From contig NZ_KI912411.1 in the NCBI RefSeq assembly GCF_000518265.1, positions 186,001 to 250,000 of the forward strand: DNA of 64,000 nt. Reading direction: 5' to 3'. Shown here piece by piece: positions 17,134-24,960 of this stretch. The notes under the pieces are model-generated. The model was not told the origin of the DNA. It saw nothing but the letters and a program-made list of their open reading frames with translations, and did not search any database. The position numbers were made by a program, and so were the translations under genes. The DNA comes from Actinomadura oligospora ATCC 43269 (lineage in GTDB: Bacteria; Actinomycetota; Actinomycetes; Streptosporangiales; Streptosporangiaceae). How positions within the stretch are numbered: position 1 is the stretch's first letter; each line of letters opens with the position of its first letter.

Positions 17134-17871
17134 TCAGGACCAGAGCAGCCCGCCGCTCACCTCGAGCACGCTCCCGTTGACGTAGGACGCCTCGTCCGAG
17201 GCGAGGAACACCGCCGCGCGCGCCGCCTCCCGCGCCTCCCCGACGCGGCCGAGCGCGAACCGCCTGCGGTAGGCCTCCCAGACTTTGTCGTTGCGGCTGA
17301 CCGCCCGGCCCATGCCCTCGTCAAGGAAGCCTGGGGCCAGCGCGTTGACGCGGATGGAGTAGCGGCCCAGCTCGATGGCGGTGACGCGGGTGAAGGCCTC
17401 GACCGCCGCCTTGCTGGCCGAGTACCCGGCGGCTCCGACGGTCGGCCTGGACGCCATGATCGAGGACAGGTTGACGATCGCGCCGCCGCGTTCGCGCAGG
17501 TGAGGGACCGCGGCCCGGGTGCACAGGAACACGCCGGTCAGATTGGTGTCGATCATCACTCGCCAGTCCGGCACGGCGAGCCGTTCGGCCCTGCCGTCCC
17601 GGTTCACCCCGGCATTGGCGACGACGACGTCGAGCGCGCCGAACGCGTCGACGGCCGACGTCATGAGGGCCTCCACCGAGTCGGGGTCGGTGACGTCCGC
17701 CCGCTGGTAGCGGACGTGGCCCGGGTGGTCGTCCAGCAGCGTCTTGAACTCGCCCCCGGTGCGGGCCGCGCAGACCACCGAGGCCCCCTCGCGGAGGAAC
17801 TCCCGGGCGATCGTGAGGCCCAGCCCGCGGGTGCCTCCGGTGACGACGGCGACCCGTCCGTCCAGTTCCAT
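17134..17871 (-). CDS. SDR ketoreductase
   Basis: 245 residues with TGGTRGLG near residue 12, NAGVN near 88, and the catalytic YSASK near 155. The ATG follows AAGGAG. It is upstream of the flavin monooxygenase. It is one of two SDRs that could be the polyketide ketoreductase; the Gly-Gly-Thr start of the cofactor motif gives no clear choice between NADPH and NADH. Confidence 0.88.
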   Translation of the reverse strand: MELDGRVAVVTGGTRGLGLTIAREFLREGASVVCAARTGGEFKTLLDDHPGHVRYQRADVTDPDSVEALMTSAVDAFGALDVVVANAGVNRDGRAERLAVPDWRVMIDTNLTGVFLCTRAAVPHLRERGGAIVNLSSIMASRPTVGAAGYSASKAAVEAFTRVTAIELGRYSIRVNALAPGFLDEGMGRAVSRNDKVWEAYRRRFALGRVGEAREAARAAVFLASDEASYVNGSVLEVSGGLLWS

Positions 17872-17986
17872 GGTGTCTCCTTGTGCCAGGTCAGGGCGGC
17901 GGCGGTCGCGAGGTCCGAGGTGGTCGTGCCGGGCGGACGATCCCGATGGGCACGCTGGAACTCCTCGCCGGTGGGTGGGGCGCTCA

Positions 17987-18018
17987 CGCTATTTCCGCAC
18001 GCTCGACAAGCAATAGCG
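17987..18018 (-). promoter_or_regulatory. Inverted repeat upstream of the ketoreductase unit
   Basis: CGCTATT (17987-17993) and AATAGCG (18012-18018) flank a segment that contains TCGAGCG on the minus strand, a classic SARP heptamer, but only in single copy. It lies about 120 bp upstream of the ketoreductase start. Confidence 0.3.
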
Positions 18019-18080
18019 CGCCACTCGCGTCGGCGTTCCCGGGCGCTGTCGCGGGGAGACGGGCCGGGCCCAGAGCCCGG

Positions 18081-18127
18081 GACGGCCGGGTCCGCCGCGC
18101 TGTGAGGTCGCAGCGGACCCGGCCGTC
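18081..18127 (-). terminator. Terminator hairpin behind the transposase-like gene
   Basis: A 15-bp perfect stem (18081-18095 with 18113-18127) with a 17-nt loop begins 3 bp after the stop of the minus-strand gene at 18130. Confidence 0.7.
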
Positions 18128-18129
18128 CG

Positions 18130-19305
18130 TCACTCGTGCGTGCGCTGAAGGGGCAGGTCGAGCTCGCGCTCCCCCGGGTCGGGCCAGAGCGAGTCCTGCC
18201 AGCCCAGGTGATGGAACACGAACGCGGCCGAGACCAGCGTCATGTGGTGGTGCCAGCCCCGGTACGAGCGCCCCTCGAAGTCGCGGAGCCCGAAGTTGCC
18301 CTCCAGGTCCCGGACGTCCGCCCGGACGCGCTCGCGCAGTCGGCCCAGCGAGATCGCCTCCTCGACACGCATGTCGAGCAGGTTCGTGACCCAGAACCGG
18401 GTGACCCGCTTGCGGGCGGGCGACCACATGCCGATCAGCCGCCGCGCCCGCGGGCCGTTGTGCACCACGGTCGAGCGGAGCTGGAGCCGGCGCGTCGCCG
18501 AGAGCAGCACGTCATGGCGCTGGACCGTGCCGTTCAGCAACCGGTCGGCCGCCCTCGTTGGCACGTTCCCCTGTCCCGTGCCGGGCCGGCAGACCTCCGC
18601 CATGCCGTCGGTCTCCACCATGAACCCGAGGTCGCGGCGCTCCAGGTCGTCGATCAGCCGCTCGGCCGACCGCGCCTCGGCCAGGGTGGCGCCGCGCAGG
18701 TCCGCGACGACCGGGGGCAGCACCAGCCCCCAGTCGGCGGTCATCTGCTCCAGCATGTCGATCATGTACGCGCCCTCGTCCGGGAGCACGGCGTCCGCCG
18801 GGACGGGCACCGACCGCTCCGGTTCGGCCAGGCGCTGCCCGGACAGCACGATCCGCCAGTTCACCGGGACGCTCAGGTCGTCGCCGAGCAGGAACGCGCC
18901 CAGCCCGACCTGGCAGTTGATGACCCGCTCCTCCTGCGGGACGTACCGGCGTCCCACTCCGACCGAGTGCCCGCCCCGCTTGGGGATGAACACGCGGTTC
19001 ATGACCAGCACCCGCGACGGACGCTGCCGGGTGACATAGTGCGCCAGCAGCATCCGCACCGGATCCCAGTCCCATGGGCTCTGGTTCAGGAACTGCTGGA
19101 GCGACTGGGTGGCGGGCAACGACAGGATCTCCTCGGCGATGCGCCGCAGGGACTTCTTTCCGGTGAGGAGCACCAGGCCGCGCACATATGCCTCAGCCCA
19201 GCGTCGTTGGTCCACTCGGGGAAGCGGACCGAAGATCTCCTGCACGAAGGTGGACAGCGAATCGTACGGAATGGTCAGTGGATCGCCTGATGCTTCGTTT
19301 AGCAT
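18130..19305 (-). CDS. IS701-like transposase homologue, probably domesticated
   Basis: 391 residues, full length for the IS701 (DDE_5) family: PIPKRG-type motif (here FIPKRGGHSVGVGRRY), the region around VVAD, and the C-terminal FEGRSYRGWHHH. The motif that normally begins with two aspartates (VLxDDTGFPKKG) reads VLVMNRVFIPKRG, so the first catalytic Asp is Asn; the position before FGLRDFEGR that normally holds the catalytic Glu is also not acidic in my reading. There are no flanking inverted repeats or target duplications, it has its own terminator, and it keeps an intact frame. Inference: a retained DNA-binding protein serving as a regulator of the cluster, not a mobile element. Confidence 0.75.
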   Translation of the reverse strand: MLNEASGDPLTIPYDSLSTFVQEIFGPLPRVDQRRWAEAYVRGLVLLTGKKSLRRIAEEILSLPATQSLQQFLNQSPWDWDPVRMLLAHYVTRQRPSRVLVMNRVFIPKRGGHSVGVGRRYVPQEERVINCQVGLGAFLLGDDLSVPVNWRIVLSGQRLAEPERSVPVPADAVLPDEGAYMIDMLEQMTADWGLVLPPVVADLRGATLAEARSAERLIDDLERRDLGFMVETDGMAEVCRPGTGQGNVPTRAADRLLNGTVQRHDVLLSATRRLQLRSTVVHNGPRARRLIGMWSPARKRVTRFWVTNLLDMRVEEAISLGRLRERVRADVRDLEGNFGLRDFEGRSYRGWHHHMTLVSAAFVFHHLGWQDSLWPDPGERELDLPLQRTHE

Positions 19306-19367
19306 GCACGCCCCTGGGAGCCAGGTCCGACCGCGAACAGCCTTCCCACAGTCGGTACGAGCCTGAT

Positions 19368-19385
19368 CTTGAGACAGTACTTGAG
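19368..19385. promoter_or_regulatory. Direct repeat upstream of the transposase-like gene
   Basis: CTTGAG occurs at 19368-19373 and 19380-19385 (12 bp apart), about 65 bp upstream of the ATG at 19305. Spacing is one base off the SARP norm, so the reader could be another regulator or the encoded protein itself. Confidence 0.25.
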
Positions 19386-19405
19386 CTGCGAGTCACCGGG
19401 AATCA

Positions 19406-19439
19406 CCGGATTGTGATGGCGTGATCCGGCAATTTTTTT
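19406..19439 (+). terminator. Possible plus-strand intrinsic terminator
   Basis: CCGGAT (19406-19411) pairs with ATCCGG (19424-19429) and is followed by seven T at 19433-19439. No plus-strand gene ends here, so it may block antisense transcription or be fortuitous. Confidence 0.3.
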
Positions 19440-19471
19440 AAAGACTTGGCAAAATGGCTGACGTTTCCTGA

Positions 19472-19789
19472 TCATGCGGCCACTTGTGCGGCGACGACCG
19501 CGTGCGCGTGCCCGGCGTCGGTGAGCGGCTCGACCAATTCGGGTCGCACCCCGGCGAGGATGAGCTCGGTGCCCCGGCCGGTGAGCTGTGGCGCGAACGC
19601 CAGGCAGCGCAGCCCGGCGGGGCTGATGGCCGTGAGCTCGTCCAGGCGCAGCACCAGGCGGCGCGGGCGCACCGCCGCCGCCTGCTCCAGCAGACGGCGG
19701 AACTGAGGGACGGCGGCGGTGTCGAGCTCACCGGTGAGGTGGACCGTCGCGGTGACGTCGGTGCGGCTGAGGTAGGCCGTGAAAGTCAT
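19472..19789 (-). CDS. STAS-domain protein (anti-sigma factor antagonist-like)
   Basis: 105 residues covering one STAS domain: HLTGELDTAAVPQFR and the loop ISPAGLRCL where SpoIIAA-type antagonists carry a phosphorylatable Ser in DSSG. The Ser is present but the preceding Asp is not, so phosphorylation control is uncertain. Its ATG overlaps the stop of the debranching enzyme by 4 bp, an unexpected pairing of a regulatory domain with a glucan enzyme at the end of a seven-gene operon. Confidence 0.8.
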   Translation of the reverse strand: MTFTAYLSRTDVTATVHLTGELDTAAVPQFRRLLEQAAAVRPRRLVLRLDELTAISPAGLRCLAFAPQLTGRGTELILAGVRPELVEPLTDAGHAHAVVAAQVAA

Positions 19790-21774
19790 GGGCGGGTCTC
19801 CCGGTCGGGTTCGGTCGTGGGCTTGGCCACCAGCACGAGGGCGGAGCGTCCCGCCAACGTGGGGGGTCGGACGAGCGGCGGCTCCCGCCCGGCCGGACGG
19901 GCGCAGGGCTCCGGCCCCTCGCCGGTGGCGGCGAACACGTGCCACTGGGTGCCCGCGGGCGGGTCCGGCGGCCGGATCGGGCGTGCGTCGGGCGTGGCGT
20001 TGACCGCCAGGTACACGGTGTCTCCGGACCGTCCGTCCGGGGCCGTGCCGTGCCGGACCACCTCCACGACACCGGCGTCCCGCGACAGGTCGCGCGAACC
20101 GGCGGGGTCGGTCACGGCCGGGTGGGCCTTGCGGAAGGCGAGGCACCGGCGGACGAAGTCGAGGAAGTCCTCGTTCTTCTCGGCGAGGGTCCAGTCGACC
20201 CAGCCGATCTCGTTGTCCTGCGGATAGGCGTTGTTGTTGCCGTGCTGGGTCCGGCCGAACTCGTCACCCGCCGGGAACATGGGTGTCCCGGTTCCCAACA
20301 GCAGCATGAGCATGGCGGACCGGGTCTGCCGATCCCGGAGGTCGGTGACCCGTGGGTCGTCGGTGGGGCCTTCGTGACCGCAGTTCCAGCTGTCGTTGTC
20401 GGGAATCCCGTCGCGGCCGTCCTCTCCGTTGGCGGTGTTGTGCCTGTCGTCGTAGGAGGCCCAGTCGGCGAGCGTGAACCCGTCGTGACACGTCACGAAG
20501 TTGACCGGGACCGCCGGGCCGTCCCCGGCGTAGAGGTCGGGGGAGCCGAGCAGCCGGGGGGCCACGTCGGCGGCGTCCGCGCGGCCGGTGAGGAACCGGC
20601 GGACGTGGTCGCGGAACCGTCCGTTCCACTCCGTCCAGCGCCCGCCGTGCCGGGGGAAGCGTCCGGTCAGGTCGAGACCGGTCGCGTCCCACGGCTCGGC
20701 GATGAGCCGGACGTCCGCGAGCACCGGGTCGTGGGCGATGGCCTCCAGCAGCGGCGGGTCGTCCAGCACGCGCCCGTCGCTCCCGCGCGCGAGGATCGGG
20801 GCCATGTCGAAGCGGAAGCCGTCCACGTGGAACTCGGTGACCCAGTATCGAAGGCAGTCCAGAACGAACCCGCGGACCGCCGGGTGGTTCGCGTTCACCG
20901 TGTTGCCGGTGGCCGTCAGGTTCAGGTGCGCCCCGTCCGCGCCGAGCATGTAGTAGACCGGCTCGGCCAGGCCCTTGAACGACAGGACCGGGCCGCGCTC
21001 GTTGCCCTCGCCCGTGTGGTTGAACACCACGTCGAGGACGACCTCGATCCCCGCGCGGTGCAGGTCGCGGACCAGCTCCCTGAACTCCCGCGCCGGGCCG
21101 TCCCCCCTCGGGTCGGACGCGTACGCCGCCTTCGGCGCGAAGAAACCGAGCGTGTTGTAGCCCCACAGGTTCACCAGTGGACGGCCCGTGTCCGGCGAGA
21201 CGTGCACGTTGTCGGTCTCGTCGAACTCGAACACCGGCAGCAGCTCGACGCAGTTGACGCCCAGCTCCGTCAGGTAGGGAATCTTTTCCCCCACTCCCGC
21301 GAAGGTGCCCGGACGCGCCACACCCGCCGACCCGTGCCGGGTGAACCCACGGACGTGCAGCTCGTAGACGACCAGGTCGCGCGCCGGGATCCGGGGGCTC
21401 CGGTCGTCGTCCCAGTCGAAGTCCCCGTCCAGTAGCGCGCTGCGGTAGCGGGGCCGTTCGCCCCAGACCTCGCCACCCGCCAGCGCCCTGGCGTACGGAT
21501 CGAGCACCGGGCCGTTCGCGCCCTCGGGAAGGAATCCGTAGTGGACGCGGGGGTCGAGCCCGACCACGACCATGCTGTGCACGTCGCCCACCCGGTACTC
21601 GTCGGGGAAGGGCAGGTCGGCCAGCGTCCGGCCGTCCGCCGGGTCCATGAGGACCAGGCGGACGCCCCGCGCGCCGGTCGTGTGCACGGCGAAGTTGACG
21701 CCCTCCGGCACCTTGGTCGCGCCCAGCGGAAGGGGACGCCCCGGACGCACCCGGTAGCCCGTGTGGGTGGTCAC
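19786..21774 (-). CDS. glgX: Glycogen debranching enzyme GlgX (GH13)
   Basis: 662 residues from a GTG overlapping the upstream stop (GTGA). N-terminal CBM48-like part (PLPLGATKVPEGVNFAVH), then the GH13 barrel with all four regions: DVVFNHTGEGN, GFRFDMA with the nucleophile Asp, IAEPWD with the acid Glu, and TCHDGFTL with the third Asp. The length and motifs fit isoamylase-type glgX, which hydrolyses alpha-1,6 branches of phosphorylase-trimmed glycogen. It could supply linear glucans to the GlgE/TreS system 20 kb away. Coupled on both sides (AGE-like gene and STAS). Confidence 0.92.
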   Translation of the reverse strand: MTTHTGYRVRPGRPLPLGATKVPEGVNFAVHTTGARGVRLVLMDPADGRTLADLPFPDEYRVGDVHSMVVVGLDPRVHYGFLPEGANGPVLDPYARALAGGEVWGERPRYRSALLDGDFDWDDDRSPRIPARDLVVYELHVRGFTRHGSAGVARPGTFAGVGEKIPYLTELGVNCVELLPVFEFDETDNVHVSPDTGRPLVNLWGYNTLGFFAPKAAYASDPRGDGPAREFRELVRDLHRAGIEVVLDVVFNHTGEGNERGPVLSFKGLAEPVYYMLGADGAHLNLTATGNTVNANHPAVRGFVLDCLRYWVTEFHVDGFRFDMAPILARGSDGRVLDDPPLLEAIAHDPVLADVRLIAEPWDATGLDLTGRFPRHGGRWTEWNGRFRDHVRRFLTGRADAADVAPRLLGSPDLYAGDGPAVPVNFVTCHDGFTLADWASYDDRHNTANGEDGRDGIPDNDSWNCGHEGPTDDPRVTDLRDRQTRSAMLMLLLGTGTPMFPAGDEFGRTQHGNNNAYPQDNEIGWVDWTLAEKNEDFLDFVRRCLAFRKAHPAVTDPAGSRDLSRDAGVVEVVRHGTAPDGRSGDTVYLAVNATPDARPIRPPDPPAGTQWHVFAATGEGPEPCARPAGREPPLVRPPTLAGRSALVLVAKPTTEPDRETRP

Positions 21775-23588
21775 GGCCGTCGCCCCCCGGTGCCGAGCCG
21801 GACCCGGACCGTGTGCTGCTCGGCACTGTCCGGCAGCCTGACCTCCAGGGCGTCCGCGTCGAAGTCGGTGTACGGCTCGTCGTCCACCAGCACCCGCTCG
21901 ACGTGGACCCGGCCGCGAGGCAGGACGTCCGGGGCGACCCGCAAGAGGCCGTCCGGGAAGTCCGCGCCCGCCTGCGGCCGGAACCACAGGTCCAGCGGCT
22001 CGCCGCGGGCGAGCAGGTCGCCGTAGACGGTCGCCAGGTAGCAGAGCTCGGACGTGTGGTACATGCTCATCGAGTGGCTGCCCTTCAGCCGCTCGGTGCC
22101 CAGTAGGTACGGCACGCCCTCCGCGAGCACGTTGAAGTAGACGGCCCCCTCGTCGTGGTCCAGGAAGAAGGCGTTGTAGAACGCCTGCGCCTCCCGGGCC
22201 GTCCGCGCGTGCTCCTCCCCGCCCCGGTGCGCCGCGAGGATCAGGTACGCGAGGATCGCCTGCTCCTGCTGCCACCACGCCTTACGGTCGTTCCAGACGA
22301 ACCCGTGACTCCCCTGGTCCGGCGCGCGCTCGACCATGTCGAACCAGCCGCCGCGCTGGCCGTCCCGCCCGGCCTCGGGGATCGTCCGGGCCAGCCGTTC
22401 GGCGAGCTCCGCGTACTCGGGCTTGGGCAGCAACGCGCCCATCCGGGTCAGATTCCAGACGATCTTCATGTTGTGGCCGACGACCGCCCGGTCGCGCTGC
22501 CAGCCCCAGTCGCGGTCCGGCGTCCAGTCCGCGTGGAACCGCTCCTGGACGAACGGGGTCTCCGGGTCGGGGAAGCGGGTCGCGATCAGGTCGAACGTGT
22601 GCTCCAGCATCTTCAGGTAACGCTCCTGGCCGGTGGCCAGGTACAGGTTGAACAGGTACGCGGGCGCGTGGTCGCCGATCGAGTTCCAGTTCTTGCGCGA
22701 CCTGTTGTGGCCCAGCGCGTCGTGGTGCGGACTGAACGTCACCGGGTCGATGTGCGAGTAGTAGCCGCCGAGCGCCGGGTCGGCGAAGTACCGGTCGAAC
22801 AGCCGGATCGTTCCCTCGATGTCGCGCCGGACGGCCGGGTCGCCGGTGAGGCGGTAGGTCTGCACCGACCCGGCCAGCGCGTAGATCTGCTCGTAGGCCG
22901 GGATCGAGCGGTAGTCGTCGTCGAACTCCGAGGCGAACAGCTTGCGCTCCCGGTCCCCTTCGACGTCGATGCCGTGGTACCAGTACGTGACGTCCGCGTC
23001 GGCGTCCACGAACCGCATGTGCGCGCGCAGGTAGTCGGTGCCTCGCGTCGCGACGTCCAGGAAGTCCTCCTCGCCCGTGAGCATGTACGCGGTCGCCATG
23101 CCGTAGACCAGCCGGGAGAGCGTGTCGGTCTCCTGGACGTGCCGCTGCGTCTTCGCCCCGCCGAGGCGCAGCTCGGTGCGGTACTCACGGAAGTCGATCT
23201 CCGCCGCACCGAACTGGGCCCGCCGGTAGAAACCGCCGAGCTCGCGCAGCTGGTCCACCCACCAGCCGGCGCGGTCGAAGACGTACTCGCCCGCCTTGTC
23301 CTGGACGAACGTGAGCTGCGTGCCCTGGAAGTCCACGCCGTCCGCGCCTGTCCGAACCGGCCCGTAGGCGAACACGAACCGGCCGGGCAGCAGGAACTCG
23401 TCCAACCGCCCGGTGGCGTCGGCGTACGGCTCGCCCAGGTTGCGGGCCACCTGCGCGTAGGTGACCTCGGTCAGCCGAACGGTCACGTGGCGGCCGTCCT
23501 GGGTGCGCAGCAGCAGCCGGTTCCCGGTCCGCTCGACCACGTACCCCGCGACGAGGTCGGAGTGGGTCGCGCTCAGCTCACTCGGCAC
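21771..23588 (-). CDS. AGE-family epimerase/isomerase-like protein with extra domains
   Basis: 605 residues, against about 400 for N-acylglucosamine 2-epimerases. Residues 1-110 form a beta-rich N-terminal extension, the middle is the (alpha/alpha)6 barrel (GHNMKIVWNLTRM carries a conserved His; WWQQEQAILAYL, YHTSELCYLATVYGD), and the last 70 residues are again beta-rich. The GTG at 23588 overlaps the DJ-1 gene end by 11 bp. The substrate is unknown: the family acts on GlcNAc, cellobiose or mannose, but the extra domains suggest a larger or bound sugar. The surrounding DJ-1 genes are unusual company for this family. Confidence 0.72.
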   Translation of the reverse strand: MPSELSATHSDLVAGYVVERTGNRLLLRTQDGRHVTVRLTEVTYAQVARNLGEPYADATGRLDEFLLPGRFVFAYGPVRTGADGVDFQGTQLTFVQDKAGEYVFDRAGWWVDQLRELGGFYRRAQFGAAEIDFREYRTELRLGGAKTQRHVQETDTLSRLVYGMATAYMLTGEEDFLDVATRGTDYLRAHMRFVDADADVTYWYHGIDVEGDRERKLFASEFDDDYRSIPAYEQIYALAGSVQTYRLTGDPAVRRDIEGTIRLFDRYFADPALGGYYSHIDPVTFSPHHDALGHNRSRKNWNSIGDHAPAYLFNLYLATGQERYLKMLEHTFDLIATRFPDPETPFVQERFHADWTPDRDWGWQRDRAVVGHNMKIVWNLTRMGALLPKPEYAELAERLARTIPEAGRDGQRGGWFDMVERAPDQGSHGFVWNDRKAWWQQEQAILAYLILAAHRGGEEHARTAREAQAFYNAFFLDHDEGAVYFNVLAEGVPYLLGTERLKGSHSMSMYHTSELCYLATVYGDLLARGEPLDLWFRPQAGADFPDGLLRVAPDVLPRGRVHVERVLVDDEPYTDFDADALEVRLPDSAEQHTVRVRLGTGGRRP

Positions 23589-24216
23589 GTCCGCCCCCGC
23601 TCGCCACGCCCGCCGGCTCCCCGACCGAGGACTCGACCCGCGCGCCGTCCGACAGCAGCTCGATGACTTTGCGAGCGAGCAGGTGGCACTGGTCCACCGA
23701 GCGGCCCGTGACCAGGTCGCCGTCCACCACCACGTCCTCATCGCGGTAGCACGCGCCCATGTTCCGCACGTCGCCGACCAGGTTGTTGTGGCACGTGACC
23801 GCACGGTCGCGCACCAGCTCCGGGGCCGCCGACACCAGCAGCAGCCCGTGGCAGGAGAACGCCTTCACCAGGTTGGGCAGCCGGAACGCGCGGCGCATCA
23901 GCTCGACCGCGGGCGCGCCCACCGCGAGGTTCTCGCTGTACCGCAGCCGGTCGGCCACCATGCCCGAGGGCACGACCAGCGCCGAGAGCCGCGCCAGCGC
24001 GCCGTAGTCCAGCCGCTCCAGGTCGCCGCTCACGGTGAGCGGCGCGCGGTGCTCGTGGCCGGTGAAGGTCAGCGACTCGTTGCCCCAGAGCCGGGTCACG
24101 AGATCGACCCGCGCACCCTCCTCGGCGAACCTGCGTTGGTAGTAGGAGACCTCGTCCTCGACGTAGTCGCTCTCCATCAGGACGGCGATCCTCTTGCCCT
24201 CAAGTGTCGCGGGCAC
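23578..24216 (-). CDS. DJ-1/PfpI family protein (first of two)
   Basis: 212 residues with the flavodoxin-like start RIAVLMESDYVEDE and the nucleophile elbow AFSCHGLLLV, where Cys-His is the canonical DJ-1/PfpI pair. Family members act as glutathione-independent glyoxalases, hydratases or proteases; hydratase or dealkoxylation roles are also known in natural product loci. GTG of the next gene overlaps its end. The C-terminal tail (about 15 residues) is Gly/Glu-rich. Confidence 0.82.
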   Translation of the reverse strand: MPATLEGKRIAVLMESDYVEDEVSYYQRRFAEEGARVDLVTRLWGNESLTFTGHEHRAPLTVSGDLERLDYGALARLSALVVPSGMVADRLRYSENLAVGAPAVELMRRAFRLPNLVKAFSCHGLLLVSAAPELVRDRAVTCHNNLVGDVRNMGACYRDEDVVVDGDLVTGRSVDQCHLLARKVIELLSDGARVESSVGEPAGVASGGGRAE

Positions 24217-24280
24217 TTCTCCTCCTCCGTCGGTGTCCGGGCGGGGCCGCCTCTCCCGGCCCCGCCCGGGTCACTGCTGG

Positions 24281-24925
24281 TCAGGCGGCGGTGACCGCCA
24301 GCGGTCCGGAGCCCGCCATCGGTCGCATCTCGCGCACCGCGCAGATCCGGATCTTCGGCGCACCGTCGTGCAGGACGACGGTCCACTCCTCCACGACGTC
24401 GAAGCCGAGCCACCGGCTGTGCGCGGCGGGCGGACCCCACTCCGACGCCTGCCAGTTCAGGTGCACCTCGACCGCCGCGTGGATCGGCGAGAGGGGGCGC
24501 ACCGTGAGGCTCCTGACCTCGCGGACCTCGTCGAAGAAGGCCCGGGTGGAGCGGTCGTACCAGTCGCGGAACGCGTCCCGGCCACGCAGCGTCCCCCAGG
24601 GGAAGGTCACCACCAGGCCCGCGTCGGCGAGCAGGTCCAGCAGCGACTCCGCCGGGGCGTGCCGGTCGAGCGCGGTGTACCAGCCGCGCACCAGCCGCCG
24701 GACCGCCCCGGTCGTCAGCCCGCCCGCCGGGTCGGCGGACGGCCCGTCACCGACGGCGAGCCGCTCACCGGACCCGGCCCCGCGAAGGGCGGGCGTCCGG
24801 TCGGTCGTGGCGAGCGCTCGGCTGGTGGCGAGCACCGTACCGGACGCCCCGGTCGTGGCGAGCGCCCCACCGGAAGCGGCGAGCGTGTCGACGAACGGCT
24901 CGTCGGCGAGGGAAAGCTCGGTCAT
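24281..24925 (-). CDS. NTF2/SnoaL-like protein with Thr/Ala-rich tail
   Basis: 214 residues. Residues 1-70 are low complexity, rich in Ala, Thr, Gly and Ser, probably disordered. Residues 75-210 look like an NTF2-fold domain (VRGWYTALDRHAPAESLLDLL; FPWGTLRGRDAFRDWYDR; EEWTVV). Such domains act as polyketide cyclases (SnoaL), dehydratases or binding proteins. GAGGAGG lies before the ATG at 24925. The similar tails on the NTF2-like proteins at 33745 and 34335 suggest that it belongs with the polyketide genes. Confidence 0.75.
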   Translation of the reverse strand: MTELSLADEPFVDTLAASGGALATTGASGTVLATSRALATTDRTPALRGAGSGERLAVGDGPSADPAGGLTTGAVRRLVRGWYTALDRHAPAESLLDLLADAGLVVTFPWGTLRGRDAFRDWYDRSTRAFFDEVREVRSLTVRPLSPIHAAVEVHLNWQASEWGPPAAHSRWLGFDVVEEWTVVLHDGAPKIRICAVREMRPMAGSGPLAVTAA

Positions 24926-24960
24926 GCCGGACAACCTCCTCAGTCGTCGGGTCGGGATGG

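Noticed and set aside
18130..19305. Active insertion sequence
   Set aside because: No terminal inverted repeats or target duplication seen, first catalytic Asp motif altered, own terminator present.
20264..21826. Minus-strand open frame of 520 codons inside glgX
   Set aside because: Same strand but another frame; no domain, composition typical of frame-shifted high-G+C coding DNA.
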